64,000 nt of DNA from Utricularia gibba (GCA_002189035.1 CM007990.1:2604001-2668000); one strand, 5' to 3'. Positions 12,160 through 26,393 are shown, numbered from the stretch's first letter. The notes: a model not told the origin generated them from the sequence alone. Translations and numbers: made by a program.

Positions 12160-13366
12160 CAAAGAGGACAAGGAGCAAAACTAGGAAGCGAAAAGAATCA
12201 GAACCAGAAATAGAGGAACTAGAAGAAAATATTGATGAGGAAGAGATAGAAACAATGAGATATATTTTTGCCTAACTCAGTTCTATTGTTTTTAAGTTCA
12301 AATAGACATGCGGAGGAAGAGAAAGGAAAATCGCAATGGAAAATGACCACTAGGGGCATCCCCTACTTCAAGCACCATACACAGATGCTCAACCTCAAGT
12401 ACTTCTATATTAATAATGAAGAATTCACAGCTAGGTATAACGAGGTAAAAGGGGCAAAGGTGATGCCTTGTCGGATCATATATTTCAAAATATTGGTGGA
12501 ATTATGTATAGTTACTCATGTTTATTCAATTCTAGAAAATTCTGTGCTGCTGCTTACTTTTTATGATATGAACCATCCTTCTTATGTTGAGTTGATATAT
12601 GAGTTTGCTTCCACTTTCTATTATGAAAAGTTAGAAACTATGCTTACATCAGAGGCAATTACCTTCAGACTAGTAGGAAAGGATTTTTCATTTTCATTGC
12701 TGAATGGAATGTAGGTTTAAGTTTTTGTTTAGAATAGCATGTTGAATCACATGAGTTTGCTACTTCTTTGTTTGATTATCCTGATGATTTCAATAGTAAG
12801 GAGGTATATGAAATTTTGATTGATCAACATGTTATAGAATTTAAATCTAAGAGGACAAAAGTTGATTTATTGATAGACCGTGCTATGCAGTATGTTCACC
12901 GACTTATTTATGCTGCGCTTTTCAGAAGAACCTTAGGATTTAATTCTTTGTATAAACGTGAATTGCTTGTCATGTGACGCTTGCTACACAAGAAATTCTT
13001 GAATCTAAGAATGATTTTAGCAGAATAAATGAACAGGGATTATCGAAAGAATACGATAAACCACCTTGGGTTCGGTAATGTTATCATTCATATTGCCCAA
13101 AGGTTTTGCTTTGATAAAAAAAATTTGAGTTAGAGTTCTTTCATGTGGAAACGAAATTAGCTCCTTTGAATGCATACTTTCTTAAAATTGCTAGACTAAT
13201 TCAAGCTAGAGGTGGAGGTTTTATTTTTAAATCTCTAGCTGAACTTTTCATCATGTCATTGTTCCTCATAGATAAAGATTCCCTTATGATTCTTGTGTCA
13301 TTTGGGAATCACATAGCAATATTAGATTATTATTTTTATATGAATAGTAGTTTCAATATTGTTTAA
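12160..13366 (+). pseudogene. Athila-type ORF remnant
   Basis: Fragments read GIPYFKHHTQMLNLKYF, then SYVELIYEFASTFYY and ITFRLVGKDFSFSLL, then RAMQYVHRLIYAALFRRTLG and ETKLAPLNAYFLKIARLI. The pattern (E..L.F.S...., ITFRL.G..YSL.L) is that of the ORF carried by Athila-type gypsy elements, classed as ATHILA ORF-1 or env-like. A homologous minus-strand fragment at 62180-62640 lies downstream of an integrase, which supports the identification. Several stops; not functional. Confidence 0.65.
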
Positions 13367-15430
13367 TTTTTATTTTTTTATTTCATTATATTTGTGTGCT
13401 ACTATTAGATAACTTATGTAACTTATTTCCAAATTTTGATTACTCGCATTTTTATCATATTTGGCTTTCTTAAAATTTAAGTTATGCTTCTAGTAATGTA
13501 TATAATTAAGATTCAATTCAATTATTACAACTTACATAAAATACAAATTTTGAAAGTTGAATATTGTAATCTTGCTATTATATTTGCAATCTTATAAAAT
13601 GATACCAATAGATCATATATTTTGTCTCTCATTCATTTTTGGTTGGGATCACTGGACAATTCTCAATACTATAATATAATGCAATAATTACAAGATTTTA
13701 CTTTAAAACAGTTTATATCACTAAACATGTTGAATTTCATTAGTTGATATATCTAAGTTCAAAAAACCTTTACTAACATCTTTCAAGTATTCATTCAAAA
13801 TACTTTTTCTCAAATTTTCTCATTTCTTTCATGAGATCTTACACATTTAATAAAATGTTTAATTTACGTTAAAATCTTTCAACCCTTCTTGAACAATCAA
13901 GTTTAAGATATGAACACATTTTACATGAAAAAATCATCACATAACAATTCATTTTGCATTTGATACCTTTAGTTTAAAATTTTGACCATGTTGTCATCAT
14001 ACATATCATTATTCAATATGATAGAAAAGATTTTAAAGCCTATTCTTAAATCTCTCAATGCTACATGTAATTTTTCAGCCTATAATTCTCTGGTATATGA
14101 AACATCCAATTCCAAAAATGCAAGTAAATTAGAATTGAAATCTCAATTCTCATCAACATAAAACTTGAATAACATACTATTCCAATTCTCTGGTTTTACT
14201 ATTCTTGCACATTGAATTTGAAATTTTATTTTATTTTTTTGTAATGTTTTCTTTGCTAACATACTTTTTAATATCATAAATCCTTAAGAGAATGTGCAAA
14301 AATTTCAAATCATTGATAAGATATATTTAATTTAATCTATCTACGAGTGAGTGAGCTATAGAAATTAAGATAAGATGTAAATAAAACATAAGTTATAATA
14401 AAAAATGAAATAGCTGTAATAATAAGATTGATTTTATAATCTCACAAAATAAGAAATGATACTATAACTAACATTTCTAGAACTTTACATAGACACACAA
14501 AGTCAACTTTTAGCAAAGTGGAACATTTTTTTAAACCCACTTTCTAGATTGATTTAAAACTTATCTTTTTGTTTTGTTTCAAGTTTTTTTTTCAAGTCGT
14601 CATTTTTAAGAAAAATAAAATATTCAATACTTTTGTGGAGGATGATTTATTTATTAGGTTGACCTTTCTATATACTTACAGAATTAATATTAATATAAGA
14701 TCACGTATGATAATTACTCTTGCTATTGAATTTTGAAATATATTTTGATCAAATTTCACTTTTATAATTGACATAGTTTGAACATTAAGTTAGATCATAA
14801 AATTTTAGAAATTTTAGACAACTTCAATAATGTATTAAAAATGAGACATACATGGTGTGCCACTACAACTTAATATTTTATATTTATATACCATTAAATT
14901 TATTTTTGATTCTTTCAAAATGATGTTATACTTCGAATTTGGGCTTTTCTGACCTTAATATTAGCAAATTGCAACTCTATTCTTCAAGATTTTTTATATT
15001 CATATTAATAAGTACACAAATAATTAATATAGTAATTTAAAGAACCACATTTAACATTTTGATTACAATCAAAACAATTAAATCACTAAATTAAATCATA
15101 TTCTTACTCCAATTATTATCAAACAGATATATAAATTAAAATTTTTGAGATATAAATATTAAAAAAAGTAAAAATGCTAGGGAGAAAAACAAATATTTTT
15201 TCAAAGCGTATAACGAGATAACTTAATTATACTTCTTTAGTTAAATTGAGAAACTTAAGATCATATATGAGTAAACTTCAAAAAATTATAATTTTTTCAC
15301 TAGGGTTTTAAAATTATAAAAATTTACAATAAATCTAAAAATACCTTTTTTGCTGAAAAATGTTTTAACTTTAAAGTTGAGAAATTGAGAAAAGTACATG
15401 CGTGAGTGATTGATTTAGATGAAATGAGAA
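13367..15430. other. AT-rich intergenic desert
   Basis: About 2 kb of very AT-rich sequence, rich in ATTTTA and poly-A/T words. I see no open frame with recognisable protein, no RNA gene and no terminal repeats. It lies immediately upstream of HUB2. Confidence 0.5.
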
Positions 15431-15891
15431 TGAGATTAAAGGATGGAGATCCCATTGGGCACAATCATGATAACGCAAGTGTGTTATGTGATGCCCACCT
15501 CAAGAATTGTGAGAATAATGAGGATTTGGGCATCTAACATCCTACTATTTAATTTTGGTCCTAAGCCCATTAGGGTTTCCATCGGACCTAAACTTTCATC
15601 TCTGGATTTCACACACAACACGTGTGTGCTATGCACGCACAAAGGATTTGGAAAAGTGGTAGATACTTCAAATTGGGGATTTGGAACAGTGGATGTTGGG
15701 TGTCGGTTGTAGCTCCTTTTGCTCTTTTCGATACCGTTGAGTAGATGGGTGTCTGATATCGTGATGGAATGGATTCCACGGATGCATTTGTGCTTCTGCT
15801 ACTAGAGACAGCAATGGAGGCGTCCACCCATTCTTGTATGATTTGGGGCACACAATTTGGACTCCTCGTAACTGCATCCGTTTTGCCTTAA

Positions 15892-18800
15892 ATGGAACAA
15901 GAGGGAGAGCCAGAGCGAAAGCGCCCACACCTTGACAACAACGATACTCCAATGGCTCGTCGCTCCCATTCTCCTCCACCGGATGACGACAAGCGTGTAC
16001 AGTCGAGCATGCTATTTATTGTGATCACTGGCTTTCTGCCAACCCATGAATTTGTTCACTTAGTTTTAACCAGTGTTGTGGCGTTCGTGGTTCATGCAAT
16101 CCTTTTCCTGGTTGGGTGTATAGTGAGGGTTTTTATTTTCTTATTTGTATCATCTATTTGCTAGTTCATGATTCAAAGCACTCATCTAGAAAGTAATATT
16201 TACATCGAAGCCGGGTTTATTAGGTTACAGTGGTCTCAAGATTATAACTTTGATTCTTAGGTGCTTATCACTGGATTGAATCTGAAAGGATTTTACTAAA
16301 TAAATGGGGAGTTTGTGATTTAGAAACGGAAACCAGAAGTTTTTTCGAATGAAGAGTTTCTTCTTTGTCAACTAGAGGTCTTGCTAACTTTGGGATAGTA
16401 GTCTTGCGTGTCTACTGATTTGTTGTGCAAAAGAAAGGATTTCAACAGATTCGAGGTGATTTGTGATTTTCCTGCTCTGTATGATACTTGTAGCAATGTG
16501 GAAAGTGAAATTACCCTAAACCTGTGCCTTGTTTTTTAAATCGTGTTATAAAAATTAGGTTTTCATAGAAACACTGTTTGAAGCTAGAATCTACATGTCA
16601 CTGGGGTTAAAATCGTTGGATAAACAATTAGCCACATATATTGGAATACCATAAGTGTTTTGGAAGCTTTATTTTTCTCACTCATTGTGTTACATGATTT
16701 GACTCTATTCTCGCAAGAATGCATGTTGCTGATCATAATGAACGGGGGTTTCACCCCAATAAAAGAGACTTTGTGTATCAACCATGTGTTTCATCCAATC
16801 AGCATATAAGTAATCATATTGCTTCTGGTAATCGGGATTATTATGAATATCTCATTGCATTTGTTATGTTTTTCATCCTATCAGAGTAATGAGATGATGT
16901 TGCTTATTGTAAAATAACCAAAGCTTCTCCTGATGTAGTATCAAAGCAATTATTATGTTTCCTCGTGTAACCAGCAATAACTTTTTTCTGTTTTTTTTTT
17001 TTCTGATAGGCTGATGCTACGCTTCTTCAGCACCAGAACCAGATGCTTGTGCAGCAGTTTGATGCTCAAAAGCAAGAGTTACATGATCTTGAATCCAAAA
17101 TCTTGGATTTGCAAGGGAAGCAAATGTCATATGATGGAGTACTTATTAGAATCAATAAAATGTGGACTGAGGTTACATGCTACATATACTTTTTTGTTTT
17201 AATTTTATTGCTGCCACATGCGTTTATTAATCATAACAAGTCAGTGTGTAAAATCTGTGTAGTTGATTGATGACATTATTCTATTTGCTGGTCAAGCGGG
17301 TGCTAGTCCAAGTCGTCTTCAATGCTTGGATAATGCTGAATCTTCTAGGGGTGATCTTTTAAAAACTTATATTGGCCTCTATTGCATTCACATAAACAGA
17401 TTTAAATACTTCTAGTCTTTTATGATGCTGACAACAATTTAGTATCGATTCCATTGTGTCCTGTGGAGGACATATTTCTATGTAGGTTACTTGAAGTTGA
17501 TAGTTTCAATGTCGGAAAGGAAAGTACGCTGATTTTACAAGTCAAAGAGGCTCTTGAATTACGTCATAATTCGACAAGGAAATTGGTGAAACTGCTTGAA
17601 GACGCTTTTCGTTCTCAAAGAACTAAATTTGATCAACTGGCTCAGATATTGCTGGAGAATCTATCTGCAGAAGGTTCTGAATTCCAGACATTTGCAGTAG
17701 AAACTTTGCATGGATTGTTCTTCCATCTCTGCTTATGCATTCCATTAATACCTTTTTCTCTATAATAAATTGGCTGGTTTTCCAGATGCTTCTCGCCAAT
17801 TGCATAATCTTGATCATTTGATGAAGGAGGAGATAAGACACCTGCATGATGTCATGCATATGATTTCTTCTAAATGCAAGCTATTTGCTGATGAGATTCA
17901 TCTCATCATCAGCAACCATTCTATTGATCAGTTAGAGATACAACGCCTCAGTGGTACTGGACGTCTTCCCTTGTGTGCTAAAGTATTGTTTGCTACATAA
18001 CCACAGCAGTTTTCTTACTTGACTCATTTCTCAGTATGTGTTTAATTTTAATTTCTGCTCTGGTTCTAGGAGAGCTTGAAGAAACATTAATGGATCTTGA
18101 AGAAAGTAGAAGAAAATTAGTGAACATGAAAATGCAAAAGGATGCAGCTCCTGGGATGCATGTTCCAATTCCTATTCCTATACTTCCTACTGCATCGAAT
18201 GGAACTGTCTCTCCTGAGAAGCCTGCAGAAAAGATGAAATGCTTACGAGAATTGAAGGAATCTGTTCAGGAGATGAAGGTTTCTATCCACTCAATTAGAT
18301 TTCCTTTCTTCAATATGATGCCTCCATAGTGCGAAGTGTGTTGGTTAGAATTATTATTTTAATTGAATATGATCTAGGCTTTGGCAGAAGATCGCCTTTC
18401 TGAACTTCAAGATTATCAGGAGGATAATGCAGTCCTGTCTAAGCAGCTACAGGACCTTCAGGTTGCAAAGTGCTGTTAATTAATTGTGGATTCGATATTA
18501 TTAATTAGTATATTCTGATTCTATATACAACAATTTAGAATGAGCTGAATGAAGACAAGTATGTCACTGCATCCCGCCCTTACTCCTTGCTGAATGATCA
18601 GCTTCGGCACTGGACTACAGAGTCCGAACGTCATAAAAATATAGCAGAATCTTTGCAGGTATACATATATCCTTTTTAGGATTTATTTAACTTAAATTTC
18701 AATTGTGAAGTCAATCAAAACTGTAGGCTGAAAGGCCTATCATCATGCGAAGAGAGAAAGATGTAATTCAGAAATTAGAAGGGGTGGATGCTGCAAAATC

Positions 18801-21424
18801 TGCAATTTGTAGCTCTGAGTTAAGGGTTGAAGAAATAAACAAGCTACTTCATGTCTGTGTTACTGAGAAAAATGAGATGGAGAGGATATTGGAAGAAACT
18901 GCACAGGATTCAGGTTGGTGGGCACTCATTAAATTTTCAAATTCCACATTGCTGCTGAAGTCCTTGTGGTGAGCGTTATGTCTTTTTCAGAGAGGAGAGA
19001 CATCAAAGAGGAGTTTCACGTGATGGCATCAGCTTTGTTGAAGGAGATGGGGATGATGGAAAGTCAGGTAACAAAGTGGAAAGGCAAAGCTGATGAGGCA
19101 ACTTCCTTGAAGGAGAAAGTCCAGTCACTGAAGGTCCTACTTGATGCAAAGGTAAGCTGAATGCAAATTAGTTTTCTTTTAATAAAAAATGAAAAAAAGT
19201 TCTCAAGTCTTTACGCTTCGTTGGGTGAAATATATTGCAAAAAGTAAAACTAGCTTGCAGAGGTTATTTAAGGTTTTCATCAGGAGAGTTACTGTTGTGC
19301 AGGCTCTCCAGTTTCTGTTTATTTTCTTTGGTGTTCTTTTTCTTTTAGCTGTGATGGTGCAGTTCAGTGGCTTTGATATTATCTTTTTCATTTCTATCTT
19401 GCTTGCATTTGTTGGTGTGCTGTTTCAATGATTTTCTTCTGAAATCATACCCTTTGTTGTCAGACCAAAGAATTGCTGACTTCAGCTGATGATTGTGCTC
19501 AGTTGATGGAGGAGATCAAGCGTATGACCAATATTGTATGTTTTGTTTAACATTTATATGTTTTTATTTAATTTTCTGAGATTTTGTATTATTCTCCACC
19601 TTTATGCATTTCATGCAGGCTGAGAAAATGCAGAAGGAAAAAAAAGAGCTAGAAATTTTCATGGATATGGTGAACATGGAAATATACAATAAAAGGTAGC
19701 TTCCAGACCTTTCTTCAAAACATTTCCTGATATCTTGGAACTAGCCAGTGTTATTTGTAGGTCCTCTTTGCTTTTAATTATATTGCTCAAATTGTGCAAC
19801 AGCGCATTTGGTTCCATTGATAAAAGTTGCAAAATTTTTGTGAGGGTAGAGATTTGGCAGTGATCAAAGAATCAGAAAGGCAAGCTCATGCGCAGGCTGA
19901 AACTTTGAGTACTGCTCTGGATGAGCATAGTTTAGAATTCAGAGTGAGGGCAGCTCATGAGGCTGAGGCAGTGTGCGAGCATCGGCTTTCTGTTGCTGAA
20001 GCTGAGATAGCAGAACTAAGGGCCCAGCTAGACACTTCAGATAGGTGAGTGTGTCCTTTCTCTTCTTGGCTCATTCATGCTCTATTTTCTTTGGTAGAAA
20101 TTCAAGATTTACAGAAGGTAATGTAGTACTTGTGCTTGTGCAGAGACGTTTTAGAGTTGGAGGAAGCAATCAAAATCAAAGAAGAGGAGGCAGAGTCATA
20201 TATATCTGAGATTGAGGTGATGACAACCTTGATATCTGATATATTAGATGCCATGTTGCATTTTTCTTATCATTTAAAGCAAAAAGTTCAGACTATTGGT
20301 CAAGCTTATGAAGACATGCTGACCCAGAACCAGCATTTACTCCAGCAAATGACTGAGAGGAACGAGCATAATATAAAGGTGATGCATGACAAGTTGTTTT
20401 GCTTCATCATATTCATATCACTTTATCTCACCTTGACTTATTTGATTCCATGCAGCTAGTTTCCGATAGCGTAAAAGCTAAGCAATCACAAAACAAATTA
20501 CTACTGGAGAAGCAAGGTTTAGAAGATCGTCTTCAACAGCTTAATGTATCTCTTGAAACTCTTAAGATAAGGATAGCTCAAAATGAGGAGCAGGTAGTTC
20601 ACTTTGGAATTCGTCCTTGTCAAATTTCAGCACTGAATCATGGTTAAACCTGCAGACGAAGCTCCATCACTTAGAACTACCTAGCTGCATCCAAGAAGAA
20701 AAGCACCTGGCATTGAAACTTGAATATGCAAAGTGGGAATTAGCAGATGCAGAGAAGGAACTTAAGATGTTAAAATCAGCTGTATCAGTTTCAGAGAAAG
20801 AGCATGAGCAGATACAACGAAAACTTGATGATATTAAAAGGGAACTAGAAAATGAAAGGTAGTATAATCCCAGGTTCTTTCAGGAGCGAACTGCATAAAA
20901 GATATATTGATGCTAACTGAAAATTGTGTGCAGAGTTGAGCGGATGAAGCTTGAAGATGAAGTGATGGAGATGAACAGAACGGTTGATGAACTGACTTCA
21001 AAAACTAACGAGGCTGCAGTGCAAAAGCTCCAGGATGAGATAAAAGATTGCAAAGCTGTACTCAAGTGTGGTGTCTGCTCTGATCGGCCCAAGGAGGTAT
21101 CTCGCTTTGAATGCCATCACATTTCCTTTCCATCTTCAAAAAATCAACAAGTTACTGCCTTTGCTAATATGAATTCAAGTTTTAAACCAAGGGTGCGTAT
21201 ATGGTGCAAGGGGATATTGTTTTTGCTGATTCAAATTTGGATTTGAGGGGGGATGAAGATCAGCCAGTCTAATGCTACTCTCTTGTTGGCAGGTTGTGAT
21301 AGTGAAATGCTTTCATCTCTTCTGCAACCAGTGCATACAGAGAAATCTAGAAACCCGCCGCCGCCGCTGTCCTGTTTGCGGTATGGCCTTTGGCCAGAAT
21401 GACGTTCGATTGGTAAAGATTTGA
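15892..21424 (+). CDS. HUB2: HUB2-like E3 ubiquitin ligase for histone H2B
   Basis: Plant Bre1 homologue. With HUB1 and UBC1/2-type E2s it monoubiquitinates H2B in chromatin, supporting transcription and seed-dormancy, cell-cycle and flowering programmes. Nineteen exons by splice signals and phase: 15892-15996, 17010-17171, 17263-17350, 17443-17673, 17786-17953, 18070-18278, 18378-18461, 18539-18658, 18727-18913, 18991-19151, 19464-19535, 19619-19695, 19850-20044, 20144-20216, 20292-20378, 20456-20593, 20656-20858, 20934-21096, 21293-21424. They total 2655 nt, 884 aa, close to Arabidopsis HUB2 (about 900). Nearly the whole protein is predicted coiled coil (LEESRRKLVNMKMQKDA, KWELADAEKELK). 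The C-terminal RING is C3HC4: CGVC in exon 18, then KCFHLFCNQC and CPVCGMAFGQND in exon 19. It resembles HUB2 more than HUB1 across the middle (SPEKPAEK, MASALLKEMGMMESQ). Exon 1 encodes a basic, Pro/Ser-rich start. The least conserved piece is the start of exon 17. All introns are GT-AG. Confidence 0.93.
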
Positions 21425-23275
21425 GCGGAGCCGAGCTGATGTGCATGACATGTGTGCGGGAGAATCGCCTGAATGTGGATTCTCGAAACGTGAGGAATGT
21501 ACGTATGTACTATTTTGACTTGTGCCTTTTGGTTACTTGGTGGGCCTATTAGTGTACCATTGTGTTTGGTGGGTTGATTTGGTTTTGTTGTGGCATTTAG
21601 AGGTGCATGCTTACCATGATACTCCTTTTGAACCCATCATTACTGATTTTAATCGTAAAATTCAATTCTCGGAAAAAAATGAAAGGTTTTAAGAGAATGA
21701 GATGTTTCGAGATGGGGGTGGGTTGCTTTGATGACTAGAAATCTAGAGCAAGAAGCGCATTCAGAAAATGAGATGCTTAGAAAAGAGGCTGCTTTGCTTT
21801 GATGACAACAGCGTCAAACATATCAAAAACTCTTGACTATATCCAATTGAAGGCAAGAATCCTCATATGGACAAGGAAAGCCTGCTTTTGAAGAAAGAAA
21901 GGTGTGTCTTGATACCATGCAAGAGCTACACAGCTATCAAAATATTGTCGGTAGCATCCTGACAAGTGAAAAGTGCGTAATACTTGCAAAAGACAAAACC
22001 AGGACAAAAAGAAGAGTAGTCTACCGAGTAAGAAAAGGAAATATGTAGATATTGAGATGGGTTTAATGACCACTCATGAAAAAAAATAAAAATAAAGAGT
22101 GGCTTTGTAGAAATGCAATATCAAAAGTGTTATTGAGTCACGAAGCAATGGACATCGTTCAATTCCTAGGGGTCAAGGGCAAAGCCATGTTCCAGAACAC
22201 CAAGTGCAATAATAAGAGGGAAAGTTGGCTCGATGAGATTCATTATACCACCCAACCAATGCAGAAGCCTCCCTTGAGAGGAAATAGATTCACTGAGGCT
22301 ATTTACTTGCTCAACAATGGGAATGAGATATTATCTACCTAAAACACACTCCATGTCTCTAAAGGACCTTTTTGGAAGTAGGGTTGTATACCATACCATC
22401 ACCCCAAGAGAAAACGGTGAAAAGTATGCTATTAAAAAATAAGAAAGAATACAAGTAGATGAGGGACAAAGAAAAGAGGCTACGGATCTCCTTCTCATTG
22501 AAGATTCCACCAGAGTTCTTATAACATTTTTTTGAGCTTTTTCAAATTTTTAGTGGATTTGCTTTCATGGTATGTGAAGCACCCTCTATTTTTCACACTT
22601 TTTTAGATTACTATTTCTACATGTCATTTATTCGCTTTCTTCAACCATTAGTTTGATTTAATGTTACAAAAATCGACCAACCCATAATACTAGAAAGTAT
22701 TATTAGAGGAAAAATCCAACTAATAGTGAAAAATGACCTTTTACCTATTGGAAATGTGGGCCATGCTTCAAATGTGTCTCAAAATTTGATAAGGTGAGGC
22801 CAATTAAATCGGTTTTCTAGTCAACTACGTGATGATGGAGTTCAAGTGAAATTACTTGGAAAGAAGCAATCATTAATAGCTAAAATCGTGAACAGCATAT
22901 TTAAGATCAAAATCTCTAATCATCCCATGTGCCTCTGACAATTGATGGAGGAAGCTAGGTTTGAACAATACTATACTACAAAGTTCTATATAAACAACAA
23001 TGCTCTCACATTGTCACGTGGGAATGATATGATTTTTGGGTAGCATCGCATGAAGGCTAGAGCAAGATTGAACAAAGGGTTTACCACAAAGGCTAGAGAT
23101 ACCCCAAAGGGAGATGCTTAGCCCCCATTTGAGTGAGCTTCTTAGGCTCCTACGAAGGATTGACCTCACGGCTATGTCACGCAATGAACCACCTACTAGT
23201 GGAGTCGGGCTTGATAAGGAATTGAAGATGACAATGAGACCTTAACACCCGGGAAAAGGTGAGGTTGTCATCTCC
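21425..23275. other. Region downstream of HUB2, unassigned
   Basis: Holds the HUB2 3' flank and AT-rich decayed sequence. A short internal near-duplication occurs at about 21690-21805 (GAGATG...GCTTTGATGAC twice). An 88-codon frame at 22076-22342 matches no family I recognise. I see no gene. Confidence 0.4.
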
Positions 23276-23444
23276 ATTATTCTTTCGAGATTCAAAGTGC
23301 TAAGAATACTAGTTTTCGATAATGGTACCCAATTCATTGATTCACAAGTTGAGGAATTTCTATGACTGAATAAGAATCTGCTATAGCTATTCCTTTGCCT
23401 CTCACCCTAAACAAACAGGCTAGTAGAGAATTCAAATAAAAACT
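23276..23444 (+). pseudogene. Ty3/gypsy integrase core remnant, left part
   Basis: The translation reads RILVFDNGTQFIDSQVEEFL and then, after frame changes, HPKQTG. This is the catalytic D(N)GTQF motif and the HPQ.NG motif of gypsy integrase. It is cut by the minus-strand LTR element at 23445 and resumes at 26394. Confidence 0.7.
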
Positions 23445-26393
23445 TGATGTGTTGCTGGGTTTTTGAACAGGTTACTGGTAGAGAAGAGTAAGAACAAGGG
23501 GGAAATTCATCTGGATTATCCATGATGGGAGGAGAAACAAGTCTCTTGATTTTCCTAAAGCTACTCTTATCATTCCAATGTCTTTCATGTATAAGATCCC
23601 TTTCAAAAGACAACATTAGATCCTATTTCGAGGTTGGTTGCTTCTTCCTCCTAGTGTAGACATTATCTTGTAAGGAGCGCTAGTTCATTATCTTGTCTAC
23701 TCTTGAAAAACGGACTAGTGGTAATAAATGGAGGATGCTGGTTAACTCATAATTTCCAATCACTAGTGGAACTTGTTCGCAAAGTCCAGGACAGTGGAGT
23801 GATTCCCCGTATGCTACCATAGCCCTCATCCTCTTTGTACGAGAGATGGGTAGCCTCAACTTCTACATTGATGAACAATAAATTTGTAAATGTCACGGTC
23901 TAGCATATTCAATGCATCAAAATAAATTTATAAACTTAGTTATTCTTCTACACAAATCATGAAAATCAATGTAGTGTGGTAAGCAATGGTCATATCAACA
24001 GGGAGTGATTGCAATTTCTTGATGTCCTTTACATTTACTAAAAATAAGGAGGATTTCTAGGAGTTCAGTTCTTACATGCATAAGACATCAAATGATTGTA
24101 AATATCTTGAACGTGTTGCAAGGCTAAAAGAGTGCAAGAAATGTCGTGAATGCTTATACAATGCAAAAGGGAAGTGATTTGGTTGTGTTTTATACCAACA
24201 TCTAGCTCTTGTGTCAATCAAAAGAGTCCTTAGGATTAAATCTAGCTTTTTCACACCTAGATGCAAAAGAAAGAGTTGTAGGAACAGTTGCCATATTAAA
24301 CTCAAAAAAACTAAAGATCGAAAAACTCAAAAAGAAACAGGTTCATAAGCTAACATAACGTTTATAGAAAGTTTCTCATTCATAACTAAACACTAGAATC
24401 TCAAGGAAAACATAAAAAACACAGAACCATGTTCATGGCCCTAAACAGTAAAGTGAAAAGAAAAATAAAGTGTTAATCGGTTACAAATGGTTGTAGATCT
24501 GTTGAATCTGAAATTTTGGGTGGTAAATCTACTTTGGAAATGTAGATCGGGAAATTGCTGGAGCTATTCGCATAAGAACCACTATTCTCTTGGCTTCTCT
24601 GTTCCTCCCGATGCTCACTTCTCTCTCCTCCTTCCTCTTTTCTTTTCCCACTCAAAGAAAGAGCATCCCCATCTTTTCCATGAGGTTTTAGAAAGAAAAT
24701 CTCTACTCTATATCTTCTCTTTTTAAAGATCGGCTGCTTTCAACTAAACGCCACTTTTCCTCAGTTTTTTGTTCCCTTTAAAATTTCAATGTAGAGAATG
24801 CACTTTGAATACTAACTCCTATCATATTAAGATTTAGACACGTATTAGAGGACATTAGAGTTTTCGGCTCAATTATTACCAATAGAGCCTATTTTTACAA
24901 TAAACACATTCATATCAATTAAATGTACAAAAAGAAACACTTAAGCATACTAAACGACATTTTACCATACTAAACATCCTTAAAAACATATAGGAAAATA
25001 CAATACAAATGGTGTTATTGTATGCCATGGCTTCCTACAAAAACCTATGAGAACTCCCTAAATCTACCAAGAACAAGAAGGGATGATCTCCCATACTATC
25101 TTCTATGAGCATCAGTTGTTCAGTGGAAGATCGTTTCAATTGTCCAGTGAGGGCATTGAGTGAACTCATTGTTCGTCTACCTCATTGTCATTTTCCGTGA
25201 ACTCAATTAAGAAAAGTTTCTTACATTAATCTCCTAGAACAAGAATTTCATCGCAATGACAATAGAGATTTTTAGACTTCCTTTCCTCAAACTCCTTTTG
25301 AGGTAGATGCTTAACAGGAGGGATAGACTCCTTATGGTCATAAGGTTGTTTTCCATCAGATTGATCCCTTTTAGCTTCCACATTTTCTCTTCATCTCCAC
25401 TATTGTCATTCATACTAAGTTGCTCATCTTGCTTTCACATAACATGGTTGTGAGACTAATGCCATCTATTGTGGTTAGGAGGTTTTGTAGTTTGACCAAC
25501 ATCGAGATTTGCAATGGTAGATCACTTAGACAGATTAGCATCTCATGTTCCATGTGTAGGTTCTCTATGCTAAGGGCAGTCTCCTCATTGCTGTCAAATG
25601 AGTCAATTGTTTGAGTGCTAAGCCTCGGTGTCACAGTCCAAATCTTAAGTTACATTGCTGTTTGAAGCTCATCCAAATTAAGCTCGGCTTGTCCCTTTTG
25701 AGCTTCATAAACCAGCTTTGTACAACACCTAGTTGCATTGCCACTACTCATAGCTTATCATCTTCCAATGTTTGATGGTACTCGAAGAAGTGTTCACAAT
25801 GATGAATCCATCCTAATGGGCTGGATGTTTCGTTGAACTTGAGAATTTCCAATTTCATTGTTTTAGCGGTCGTCTTTGTGGGTCTTGACGTTGTGACAAA
25901 ACAATGTATTGGCTGCTGCTTGGTTTTACTACTTGCAAATTCCTTAGTATTGTATTCTAGGTTTTCCAAGTGTTTTTCCATGTCTCTAGTGTGCTATTCC
26001 ATTTGTTGTTGCATTTGTTTCAGGTCAATCAGTAGTTCTTCCATCTGTAGAATTGAGAGTGGCTCTGATACCAAGTTGTTATGTTGCAGGATTTTTCAAC
26101 AGGTTATTGGTCGAGAAGAGTAAGAAAAAGGGGGAAATTCATTTAGATTATCCAAGATAGGAGGAGAACTTCCTAGCTTTCTCTTTCTACCTCTGTTGAA
26201 AGAAGAAAATAAGTATGTTAATTTTCCAAAAGCTATTCATTCCTACTATTCAGATGTCTTTCATATACAATATCACTTTCAAAAGATAACATTAGACCTT
26301 ACTTCGAGGTTGGTTGCTTCTTCCTCCTAGTGTAGACCTTGTCTTGTAGGCAGCTCTGGTTGCTTATTTTATCTACTCCCTCAAGTGTTATCA
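23445..26393 (-). mobile_element. Truncated LTR retrotransposon with initiator-tRNA PBS
   Basis: Two direct LTR copies: about 23445-23705 and 26077-26393. On the minus strand the second starts TGATAACACTTGAGG and ends near CATAACA. Next to it TGGTATCAGAGCCA (plus-strand 26060-26073, reversed) matches the primer-binding site for initiator Met-tRNA. Downstream on the minus strand is a gag N-terminal fragment (25748-25981: KLEILKFNETSSPLGWIHHC, then EHFFEYHQTLEDDKL), as in gypsy elements. The rest of gag and all of pol are missing from the 2.4-kb interior. I could not establish a clean target duplication. Confidence 0.75.
25748..25981 (-). pseudogene. Gypsy gag N-terminal fragment
   Basis: A 77-codon frame with KLEILKFNETSSPLGWIHHC and FFEYHQTLEDDKL, typical of retrotransposon gag (P.F.G..P..W....E.FF). 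It directly follows the primer-binding site and LTR at 26060-26393 on the minus strand. The frame stops at DDKL, and short decayed gag continues to about 25650. Confidence 0.75.

Noticed and set aside
15609-15979. Minus-strand frames opposite the HUB2 5' end.
   Set aside because: They overlap the HUB2 first exon and leader with no family similarity; shadows of the sense strand.
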